Positions 1-6,593 of a stretch of DNA of 14,734 bases are shown here, piece by piece. The notes beneath the pieces are model-generated. The model ran no database searches and was not told the DNA's origin. It worked only from the letters and a program-made list of their open reading frames with translations. Within the stretch, counting starts at the first letter, position 1. Each line of letters starts with the position of its first letter. A program made the position numbers and the translations under genes. Origin of the DNA: Deltaproteobacteria bacterium (GTDB lineage: Bacteria; Bdellovibrionota; UBA1018); contig JABDFB010000054.1 of NCBI GenBank assembly GCA_013286765.1, positions 1 through 14,734 of the forward strand, written 5' to 3'.

Positions 1-1
1 G

Positions 2-868
2 AAGAGTGCAGTAGCAGAAAAATGGCCGGCACCGGTGAAAAAAGCTGAGACTCCGATACAGACCCCCCAGCCGGAAAGGGCTCCTGCCAATTCGGTTATC
101 CCTGAACAGACTGTGCAGGCACAAACAACGGGGACTCAAGTTGCGCCCGAAGTTGCAAATGCTAAGATCGACCAAATTCCCGCAGAGCAGCATAAGGCCT
201 TCAGTATTTTAGAAATTGCGCCCGTTTTTACTTTTACGCGACTGGACGCCGTAGATAGCATCAGAAATACATCGTCCATCTTAATATCTGGCCTAAACTA
301 TGGCTTTAGGTTTTCCGCGACACAGGTCTGGAGTGACCGCTTCAAAACGATCGAGACTTTAGGACTCCAAGAGATATCGCTATTACCTTCAAATGAATCC
401 GTACCTATTTTGAACTCGGCACAAACGTATAGTCAAATGGGATTGGGGTTGAAGTGGAAGGTCTTTTCAGGTTCGGATTTTGAATTTGGAAGTATGGCTA
501 CCATGCAACAAGATATGTTTTCACATGGCAGTAGCACTTCAGCTGGTCTACAAATTGATAGGCTCTTTGTTCCTAAATTAGAGTTAAATAGTACAATACC
601 AATATTTAAAAGGGACATGCTGGATTTGACAGCAGAATTGAAAGGGTTTCTCTTATTACCAGCAACCTCAGATCTTTTTACCGTTAATATGGGCTCAGGC
701 TACAGTGGTAAACTTTGGCTAGGTCATGAGTTTACTTCCAGTTTTTTCAAAGTCGGCGCTACCTATTTGAAACAGAATCAAGCCAGTTCGATTTTTCAAC
801 AGCAGCGTACGGACCTTGGAATTGAAATTGCCGTAGGATGGGCGTTCGGTAAACCCGCTTCTAATTAA
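2..868 (+). CDS. Probable outer-membrane beta-barrel protein with Pro-rich N-terminal stretch (5' end missing)
   Basis: The reading frame is open from the left edge, so the true start probably lies outside the window; a GTG at position 35 is the first internal start-like codon, but nothing marks it as real. The visible N-terminal part, about 65 residues, is rich in Pro, Ala, Gln and Glu and looks like a flexible spacer. From about residue 65 after that GTG to the end come alternating hydrophobic and polar segments with many aromatic residues and Gly turns, as in small transmembrane beta-barrels, ending close to a GWAF strand. I do not recognise the family and assign no function; an outer-membrane location is inferred from composition. 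It converges on the efflux gene to its right, with 16 bases between the two stop codons and no hairpin terminator visible there. Confidence 0.6.
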   Translation, partial: KSAVAEKWPAPVKKAETPIQTPQPERAPANSVIPEQTVQAQTTGTQVAPEVANAKIDQIPAEQHKAFSILEIAPVFTFTRLDAVDSIRNTSSILISGLNYGFRFSATQVWSDRFKTIETLGLQEISLLPSNESVPILNSAQTYSQMGLGLKWKVFSGSDFEFGSMATMQQDMFSHGSSTSAGLQIDRLFVPKLELNSTIPIFKRDMLDLTAELKGFLLLPATSDLFTVNMGSGYSGKLWLGHEFTSSFFKVGATYLKQNQASSIFQQQRTDLGIEIAVGWAFGKPASN

Positions 869-884
869 AGCTTCTCACAGTAAA

Positions 885-2438
885 TCAATGTGCGTCGAGT
901 ATGGGACCGCCAGAACGTTTAGTTGGCTTAATAAGCGCTAGTGGAATAAGTCCCGCACCTACGATGACCGCGATCACCCAACACAGTTGTTCGAAACTCA
1001 TTATAAAGACCTGGTGTTTCATTTGTGTAGAGAGGCCGGTTGCGGCAATGGTAGTCGAGTTCCAAAGGCCCACTTGGCTCATTAATTTACCACTGGGTAG
1101 AGTCAGGGCCCGTTCATAAGCATGGTAGGCGGACGAATTTAGTGCATTAACATGATATAGAAGATCATTGTGATTCTGAGCACTGAAACGGGTGATGAGT
1201 GTGTCCAACGAAGCAATTCCGATGCTGCCACCCATTTGCCGAAAGAAGTTTTGCATCCCAGAGACTTGGCCCAGTTCAGCACCTTCAAATTCTCCTAGGA
1301 CGAGCTGGTTAATGGGGATGAACAAAAAAGCTAATGCCACTCCTCGAATAATCAGAGGAATCAAAATCTGAGTTGGACCGGTGTCCATAGTAAAACGAGT
1401 CATTACAAGTACTGATGCTTCGCCTATGACAATACCGATGAGAACCAAGAATTTTAGATTCACTTTCGACGCTAGCATTCCCACTGGAAGCATAAAGAGA
1501 GCAGTGACGAGAGATCCAGGCATAAATAACAACCCGGTTTGTGTGGCTGTCATATTCGGCAGTACTCTGGATGCAAAGATTGGGACTGCAAACGTCAAGG
1601 CATAAAGCATGATACCCAGCGAGAGCATTAATGCGGTGCCAGATCTTAGAACGTTTCGCTTGAAAAGTCTTAGGTTCATGATTGGATTGGAAACTTTAAG
1701 TTCCCAATAGATAAAAGTGGCAATTCCAGCTATTGCAGCCACTGTGCAAGCACGGATTCCGAAGGAATCCCACCAACCATCCGTTTGGCCTCGTTCAAGA
1801 ACGTACTGAAGACTTCCTACTCCGATACAGAGTAAGAGCAAGCCCCACCAATCCACACCTTTCTCTTGGTTTTTTTCCCAAGATACATCTTCAACATTTT
1901 CCCAGGCCAGTGTAGCGGCAAGAATTCCGATCGGGACATTGACATTAAAAATCGATCGCCAGCCATAGTTATCGGTTAAATATCCACCCAAAGTAGGGCC
2001 AAGCGCTGGCCCGACCATTACACTCAATCCGAAAATAGCCATCGCAAGTCCACGCTTTTCGGCAGGAAATGATTCTTGAATCAAAGTTTGTGAAGTGGGC
2101 AACAGGGCGCCTCCTGCAAGACCTTGAATAATTCGAAAGACAACTAGACAAGTGAGGTTAGGTGCCATGCCACACGCAAAGGACGCTGCAGTAAACATCA
2201 AAATTGCACTTGTGAAATAGCGCCTTCGACCTAAGCGTGATCCGAGCCAAGCTGCAATCGGAAGGACAATCGAGTTAGCGATCATATAGCCAGTAGTTAC
2301 CCAGCTAATTTCATCGAGTGTTGCGCCTAGGTTTCCCATCATTGTTGGAATGGAAACGTTTACGATAGAGGTATCGATAATTTCGAGCAAAGAAGCGATC
2401 GCCGCGGTGAGGACTATCAGTACAATTCGTATGTTCAT
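885..2438 (-). CDS. emrB: EmrB/QacA-type drug:proton antiporter (MFS, DHA2 family, 14 TMS)
   Basis: This is the inner-membrane pump of a tripartite exporter, expected to drive drug efflux with the proton gradient. At 517 residues it has the family's usual length and about 14 hydrophobic segments. TM1 carries the conserved acidic residue (D22 in LEIIDTSIVNVSIP). Motif A appears as GSRLGRRRYF at 66-75, the R102 region as FRIIQGLAGGALLP, and antiporter motif C as GPALGPTLGGYLT at 143-155. The FFRQMGGSIGIA stretch at 398-409 is also typical of DHA2 pumps. The ATG follows the emrA stop by 18 bases, with GGGAGA as ribosome site, so it is the third gene of a tolC-emrA-emrB operon. The family assignment is secure; the substrate cannot be read from the sequence. 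Confidence 0.93.
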   Translation of the reverse strand: MNIRIVLIVLTAAIASLLEIIDTSIVNVSIPTMMGNLGATLDEISWVTTGYMIANSIVLPIAAWLGSRLGRRRYFTSAILMFTAASFACGMAPNLTCLVVFRIIQGLAGGALLPTSQTLIQESFPAEKRGLAMAIFGLSVMVGPALGPTLGGYLTDNYGWRSIFNVNVPIGILAATLAWENVEDVSWEKNQEKGVDWWGLLLLCIGVGSLQYVLERGQTDGWWDSFGIRACTVAAIAGIATFIYWELKVSNPIMNLRLFKRNVLRSGTALMLSLGIMLYALTFAVPIFASRVLPNMTATQTGLLFMPGSLVTALFMLPVGMLASKVNLKFLVLIGIVIGEASVLVMTRFTMDTGPTQILIPLIIRGVALAFLFIPINQLVLGEFEGAELGQVSGMQNFFRQMGGSIGIASLDTLITRFSAQNHNDLLYHVNALNSSAYHAYERALTLPSGKLMSQVGLWNSTTIAATGLSTQMKHQVFIMSFEQLCWVIAVIVGAGLIPLALIKPTKRSGGPILDAH

Positions 2439-2456
2439 TGGGGGTCTCCCATTAAC

Positions 2457-3371
2457 TCAGCGGACTCTAATCTTCACTTCTGCCGAAAGCCCCGATTGTA
2501 ATCGATCCACATCATGCTCACTGAGATTCAAAAGCTTGATCCGAACAGGGACCCTTTGAACCACTTTTGTGAAATTGCCGGTAGCATTGTCTGGCGGAAT
2601 GATGCTGAAGGTGGCACCCGTCGTGGGGCTGATGCTTTCTACTTCTCCTTCGAATGCGCGACCTGGGAGAGCGTCCACCTCGATATAGGCTTTCTTGCCT
2701 TCAGTCACTAGGTTCATGTCCGTTTCCTTAAGATTTGCGACTACCCAGCGCTTCGATCCTTCCACAAATCCGAGTAACGGTTGACCAACAGATGCAAGCA
2801 TTCCTACTTCAAATGACTTGCGGCCTACTGTACCGTCAGTAGGAGCGGTTACTTTTGTGTATTCGAGGTTCAGTCTTGCCAAGGCCACTTGTGCTTCGGC
2901 GGCCTTCAACTTCTGCTGCTGCGATTTAAGCTGAATATCGGTTGCATCTAGTCTTTCTTGCGTTGAAGCGCCCTTGCGAAAAAGAGCCAGCGTTCGGTTA
3001 TAGTTGATTTCGGCGCCGCGAACCTGAGCCCCGAGAGAACCTTGGTCGGCCTTCAATTGTTCGAGCTGCGCCTGAAAGTCGTCAGGTTTGATCTCTACCA
3101 GGACTTTGCCAGCTTTCACTTTCTGATTCTCTTCAACATTCGCTTTCACAATAATTCCAGAAACTTTTGGGGAGAGCAAAGTGGCCTGCGCTTGGACCAT
3201 GGCATTGTCTGTCTCTATGTAGAAGTAGCTTTCATAAGCCAGGTAGAGAACGAGGGCTAGGGCAATGGCACCGACTCCAGAAATTAAAATTTGTTTTTTA
3301 GACATAGGGTTCGCATCAGATGCAGTCTCGGTTCCAAATAGTTTGTCTTTTACAGCAGCCAAAGATCCCAT
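2457..3371 (-). CDS. emrA: EmrA/HlyD-type membrane fusion protein (periplasmic adaptor)
   Basis: This is the adaptor that links the inner-membrane pump to the TolC channel. I start it at the ATG at 3371-3369 (304 residues), one base past the tolC stop, because GGAAGGAA lies about 7 bases upstream; an in-frame start at 3425 would overlap tolC by 53 bases without need. Residues 1-26 are cytoplasmic and about 27-46 form a single transmembrane anchor. A biotinyl-lipoyl half motif follows (TDNAMVQAQATLLSPKVSGIIV, residues 54-75), then an alpha-helical hairpin (about 100-170) and the second lipoyl half with the hallmark VTAPTDGTVG at about 174-183. A beta-barrel segment of the HlyD type runs to the C-terminus. 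Its place between tolC and emrB agrees with a DHA2-type rather than an RND-type system. Confidence 0.93.
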   Translation of the reverse strand: MGSLAAVKDKLFGTETASDANPMSKKQILISGVGAIALALVLYLAYESYFYIETDNAMVQAQATLLSPKVSGIIVKANVEENQKVKAGKVLVEIKPDDFQAQLEQLKADQGSLGAQVRGAEINYNRTLALFRKGASTQERLDATDIQLKSQQQKLKAAEAQVALARLNLEYTKVTAPTDGTVGRKSFEVGMLASVGQPLLGFVEGSKRWVVANLKETDMNLVTEGKKAYIEVDALPGRAFEGEVESISPTTGATFSIIPPDNATGNFTKVVQRVPVRIKLLNLSEHDVDRLQSGLSAEVKIRVR

Positions 3372-3372
3372 T

Positions 3373-4788
3373 TTAAATTTCCTTCCCAAGGGCCAACTCA
3401 AGACGAATTTGTGCTTCGGCAGCATTCATCTGCGCGTTGACCACACCCTGTTTCGATCGGAACAGATCCAGCTCAGCGTCCAGTGTCTCAGTGCTCGTGC
3501 GTGTGCCCGCACGCTCTTCTTCCTTCGCGAGGCGAACGCTTTCCTCGGAACGAGTAACGTCGAATTTTTTTGAAGTGTAGTGATCGGTATTACTCAGGTA
3601 GCGGCGCTTCCAATAATCAAAGTCGTACGGCACTTGCAGTTTCGCCGACTGAGTGGCTTTTTCCGATTGGACAGCAGCATAGGATGCTTCTCGTTCGCGA
3701 GCCAGAGCAACTCCTCCATCAAATAAATTCCATTTTACAAATACACCAAAGTTGTAGGAGTTGAGATAATTTCCAGTATTTTGGACAGTCTTATCAAATA
3801 TCTGTGAATCGTAGAGCGTATAGTTTGCAGCAAGGGAGACGGATGGAATAAACCAACCTGCTGCCGCCTGTCTGGCCTTCTCAGCCGCTTCAGCTCTTAG
3901 GTTCAATGCCCTAATATCGGCTCGCTCCACCGGAATTTCTTTCAAGCGCAGGTCTTTTACTTTAGCGGCATCGGGAATTGGCAAGACTCCCTCTAAGGAC
4001 CGGTCATCCGCTTCGAGCCCCAAAAGCTGTGTGAGCTTTCTTCGTGCGGTCGCATAACTATCTTCTGCATCGATTAAGTCTGCGCGTGCTTCGTTCAGTT
4101 GCACTTGCACCCGAAGAACGTCGTAGTTTGTGGCAGCTCCTCCATGTTTGCGTACTTCGATCTGCTTCAGGTGGTCTTCCAATGTCTTGACGTTCTGTTT
4201 CGCCACGTCCTGCAAACTGATCGCCGCAAGCGTCCGATAAAAAGAAAGACGAATGTCCTCGTGCAATTGGAATTCAGCCTGAGAAAGCTCTGCAATGGAA
4301 GCATCTTCTTCGTAAGAAGCCGATTGAAGTTTTCTAGTACTTGCGAAGCCGTCAAATACAGGAATCGTTACATCGAGGGAAGTTACATTAATAGGATAGA
4401 AACCAGGAAAAGAGAGGAAGGCTCCACCGAAATTGATACCGGTAATGGAGTACTTGGTATCGAAGTAATGGAGTGCACTGGCTGAAATTTTTGGAAGAAA
4501 TCCTGCTCCAAAGGCTTCGAAATGGCGCCATCCGTATTCAGACCGGGCAGCACGCACGCGTTGAATATCCGGAGATCGCTCCATTGCTTCTATCAGCGCT
4601 GCATCTAAGTTCAACGGAGCTCGTGGTGTCGGCGGTGCATCGAACTGAGAACTATTGGAGGAGGTTGTCCTCTGAAAATCCTCGTCTTGTCCGTCAGGGC
4701 CAAGAGTATTTCCCCGCGCATTTTCAAGATGAAATGGAACGAAAATTACCAGCAAGAATACAAAGAAAGCCGAATTCTTCATATTCAT
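3373..4788 (-). CDS. TolC-family outer-membrane efflux protein
   Basis: This is the outer-membrane channel of the efflux system. It has 471 residues, normal for the family, with a signal peptide at about 1-26 and a hydrophobic core FFVFLLVIFVPF. A Pro/Ser-rich linker follows to about residue 57. Two tandem OEP repeats are visible: FLPKISASALHYFD (97-110) matches FIPSVSLAANYTLYD (313-327), and VTIPVFDG (140-147) matches VKWNLFDGG (351-359). Each repeat is followed by long Ala/Glu/Gln-rich coiled-coil helices. It is the first gene of the operon with emrA and emrB. No clear Shine-Dalgarno precedes the ATG at 4788-4786 or the one two codons later, so the exact start is uncertain. An inverted repeat 25 bases upstream of the ATG probably lets the divergent TetR protein repress it. 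Confidence 0.92.
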   Translation of the reverse strand: MNMKNSAFFVFLLVIFVPFHLENARGNTLGPDGQDEDFQRTTSSNSSQFDAPPTPRAPLNLDAALIEAMERSPDIQRVRAARSEYGWRHFEAFGAGFLPKISASALHYFDTKYSITGINFGGAFLSFPGFYPINVTSLDVTIPVFDGFASTRKLQSASYEEDASIAELSQAEFQLHEDIRLSFYRTLAAISLQDVAKQNVKTLEDHLKQIEVRKHGGAATNYDVLRVQVQLNEARADLIDAEDSYATARRKLTQLLGLEADDRSLEGVLPIPDAAKVKDLRLKEIPVERADIRALNLRAEAAEKARQAAAGWFIPSVSLAANYTLYDSQIFDKTVQNTGNYLNSYNFGVFVKWNLFDGGVALAREREASYAAVQSEKATQSAKLQVPYDFDYWKRRYLSNTDHYTSKKFDVTRSEESVRLAKEEERAGTRTSTETLDAELDLFRSKQGVVNAQMNAAEAQIRLELALGKEI

Positions 4789-4812
4789 TAAAGTATGAAC
4801 TAAACAAAAAAA

Positions 4813-4832
4813 GTAGTCAAGCGCTTGCTTAC
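4813..4832. promoter_or_regulatory. Candidate TetR operator (interrupted palindrome)
   Basis: The core CAAGCGCTTG (4818-4827) is a perfect 10-bp palindrome, and the flanking GTA (4813-4815) and TAC (4830-4832) are also symmetrical, so 16 of 20 positions match their own reverse complement. It sits between the divergent tolC and tetR genes, overlaps the -35 box of the candidate tetR promoter, and lies 25 bases upstream of the tolC start. Dimeric TetR proteins typically bind such sites and repress both themselves and the adjacent efflux operon; binding here is inferred. Confidence 0.6.
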
Positions 4833-4853
4833 CGAGATATAATATAATATAAT
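4825..4853 (+). promoter_or_regulatory. Candidate sigma-70-type promoter of the tetR gene
   Basis: TTGCTT (4825-4830) and a consensus TATAAT (4848-4853) are separated by exactly 17 bases. The -10 region is a 5-base repeat giving three overlapping TATAAT hexamers at 4838, 4843 and 4848, the last at ideal spacing. The -35 box overlaps the right arm of the candidate operator, which would permit autorepression. The predicted leader to the ATG at 4971 is about 110 bases. Confidence 0.55.
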
Positions 4854-4970
4854 AATTTTAAGTGGTTACATGATAAAATTTTTTTAGACAAGTTAAGCCG
4901 CACTATTTTTAATTCTTACGTTATTTAAAATTTCTATCTAGACGCATTTTTGACGAGGAGGTGGCCCTAA

Positions 4971-5579
4971 ATGTCCGTAGCGATGAAAAAAAAGCGAAAC
5001 CAGGAAGACACTAGGGCAAAGCTACTAGACGCAGCACTAGATATTTTTTCAAAAAATGGCTATGACGCAGCAACCACCCGAAACATAGCAAAGAAGGCAG
5101 GAGTAAACGAATCCCTGATCCATCGCTACTTCAAAAGCAAGTTAGGATTGTTTCTTGCTCTTAGACAGCATTTCCGTGCGAATCTGACAAAGCAGTTTCT
5201 GTCTTATGAAGCAAGTGAAAACCTGGAAGAAGAGTTAGTTCGATTTATGAAATCTCGACTCCAGGGTACGAAACGTGAAAAAAAATTCTTAAAACTAGCC
5301 ATTTCGCAGGCCATCCTCAATCCCAAAGTACGTGAGGACGTCCAGAAATACGCGAATTTAAAGCCGCCGGCCTTAGTGGAACGGTTTGATAAACTACGTC
5401 GTATCGGGCAGATCCGTATGGATGCTGATTTAGATCAAATAATAGACATTCTTCATCTAGTCGGATTTTCCTTTAGCTGTTTAATAGATATTATTGAATG
5501 TATGCCAAAAGAAGGCTCTGAAAAAATGATCAGGACTGCGGTCAAACTCCTTTCGGAAGGGCTTCGGCCGCGATTGTAA
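4971..5579 (+). CDS. TetR/AcrR-family transcriptional repressor of the adjacent efflux operon
   Basis: This 202-residue protein has the TetR N-terminal helix-turn-helix at about residues 14-60: TRAKLLDAALDIFSKNGY, then TTRNIAKKAGVNESLIHRYFKSK, with the typical YF-K pattern. The remaining residues form the all-helical ligand-binding and dimerisation domain, which is not conserved enough to name a ligand. The ATG at 4971 is chosen because GAGGAGG (4955-4961) stands 9 bases upstream. The gene is divergent from tolC-emrA-emrB and has a palindrome in the shared 182-base region, the usual arrangement for a local drug-responsive repressor. That regulatory role is inferred from position. Confidence 0.92.
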   Translation: MSVAMKKKRNQEDTRAKLLDAALDIFSKNGYDAATTRNIAKKAGVNESLIHRYFKSKLGLFLALRQHFRANLTKQFLSYEASENLEEELVRFMKSRLQGTKREKKFLKLAISQAILNPKVREDVQKYANLKPPALVERFDKLRRIGQIRMDADLDQIIDILHLVGFSFSCLIDIIECMPKEGSEKMIRTAVKLLSEGLRPRL

Positions 5580-5958
5580 TTTGACAAAACCGATTAGAAG
5601 CCTCAAGGATGAAGAATGCTCAGGAATTCTTCTACTTTGGAATTTGCTCGCAAAAGAAGATTGCCTAGAAACATGCTTTCAGTTGTTATGCCGAGAGCTG
5701 ACTCAATAGACTCCGTTCAACTTCCGATTTCAGAGCTTTTGGACTCTCTGAGTGCTGAAATAAGATTTCCATAAAATTTATTTTGTGTTGTGTCGCATAG
5801 ATCTAGAATAAGTCGTCTGCCAATGATTGATAGTTACACGGAGCAATTTAATATATTCAAGTCTTTAGCATCTTTGAGGACAAGATTTGATTGAGCGAGA
5901 GAATTCTGCTTAAGAATATGTAAGACTATGCTAAAACAGCCTAAGAGGGAGAATATAG
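5580..5958. other. 379-base intergenic region with no convincing gene
   Basis: Between the tetR stop and the peroxiredoxin-like gene I find no ORF with both a start and a ribosome site. A 42-codon TTG-started frame (5581-5709) and a 33-codon ATG frame (5673-5774) exist but lack any Shine-Dalgarno. A weak hairpin, GAAGAAT pairing with ATTCTTC (5611-5617 with 5626-5632, 8-base loop), lies 32 bases past the tetR stop without a T-tract, so it is not a standard terminator. The right end holds a candidate promoter and the ribosome site of the next gene. Confidence 0.5.
5904..5932 (+). promoter_or_regulatory. Candidate promoter of the peroxiredoxin-like/dsbD operon
   Basis: TTCTGC (5904-5909) and TATGCT (5927-5932) are 17 bases apart and would give a leader of about 20 bases before the ATG at 5959, enough to include the GAGGGAG ribosome site. 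Both boxes are imperfect, so this is only a best guess. Confidence 0.3.
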
Positions 5959-6582
5959 ATGAGACTTAAAAAAATGAAAACTTTCGTTATCCTTTTGTTC
6001 GCAGTCTTATCATTTAATTTTTCGATATCGGTATTTGCGGCCAAAGTTGGCGAGCCAGCGCCTTCTTTTTCAGCTCCAACAGTGAGTGGCAAAGAAGTGA
6101 AGCTATCCGATTATAAGGGAAAGTATGTCGTTCTCGAATGGCACAACAATGGATGCCCCTACGTGAAGAAGCACTATGACAGCGGGAATATGCAAAGACT
6201 CCAAAAAGAGTGGACAAAGAAAAAAGTTGTGTGGCTCACCGTAATTTCATCTGCAGAAGGCAAACAAGGGTTCGTTACTGCAGACGAAGAGAAGAATTTT
6301 CTACAGGACAAGAAGGCACATCCCACCCAAGTTGTTTTGGATAGCGAAGGCACTGTTGGCAGTCTCTACGAGGCTAAGACAACGCCTCATATGTTCGTAG
6401 TTAATCCAAAAGGAATTTTAATCTACAATGGTGCTATCGATGATCAGTCCGGAACCGACGCGGAGGAAATCCCAAAGGCTGAGAATTACGTTTCGAAGGC
6501 GCTGACAGAAGCCATGGCTGGAAAATCGGTTTCGGTTCCTTCGACTAGACCATACGGCTGTTCGGTTAAATATAAAGAGTAG
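5959..6582 (+). CDS. Secreted peroxiredoxin-like (AhpC/TSA, thioredoxin-fold) protein
   Basis: This 207-residue protein has a Sec signal peptide (basic MRLKKMK, hydrophobic core, likely cut after VFA at residue 27) and acts in the periplasm. The mature part begins KVGEPAPSFSAPTVSGKEVKLSDYKGK, the normal start of the AhpC/TSA fold. The active-site segment is EWHNNGCPYVKKHY, with a lone Cys66 in place of a thioredoxin CxxC. TTPHMFVV (cis-Pro loop) comes later and a second Cys201 lies in the C-terminal PYGCSVKY, so Cys66 is the likely peroxidatic and Cys201 the likely resolving residue. The ATG is supported by GAGGGAG (5945-5951), 7 bases upstream. The dsbD-type gene follows after 11 bases, so the pair is probably cotranscribed and the reductase probably recycles this protein. 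Peroxide as substrate is inferred from family resemblance. Confidence 0.85.
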   Translation: MRLKKMKTFVILLFAVLSFNFSISVFAAKVGEPAPSFSAPTVSGKEVKLSDYKGKYVVLEWHNNGCPYVKKHYDSGNMQRLQKEWTKKKVVWLTVISSAEGKQGFVTADEEKNFLQDKKAHPTQVVLDSEGTVGSLYEAKTTPHMFVVNPKGILIYNGAIDDQSGTDAEEIPKAENYVSKALTEAMAGKSVSVPSTRPYGCSVKYKE

Positions 6583-6593
6583 CGTAACCATAA

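Noticed and set aside
3372..3425. Longer emrA start that overlaps the end of tolC
   Set aside because: The extra 18 residues have no family counterpart, and the ATG at 3371 has a good ribosome site right after the tolC stop.
4099..4485. 128-codon frame on the + strand opposite tolC
   Set aside because: It overlaps a well-supported tolC coding sequence and has no motif or ribosome site of its own.
5581..5709. 42-codon TTG-started frame directly after the tetR stop
   Set aside because: There is no Shine-Dalgarno, the start is rare, and the translation does not look like a TetR C-terminus, so neither a small gene nor a frameshifted tetR extension is supported.
5673..5774. 33-codon ATG frame in the intergenic region
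   Set aside because: It has no ribosome binding site, no recognisable motif, and a length expected by chance.
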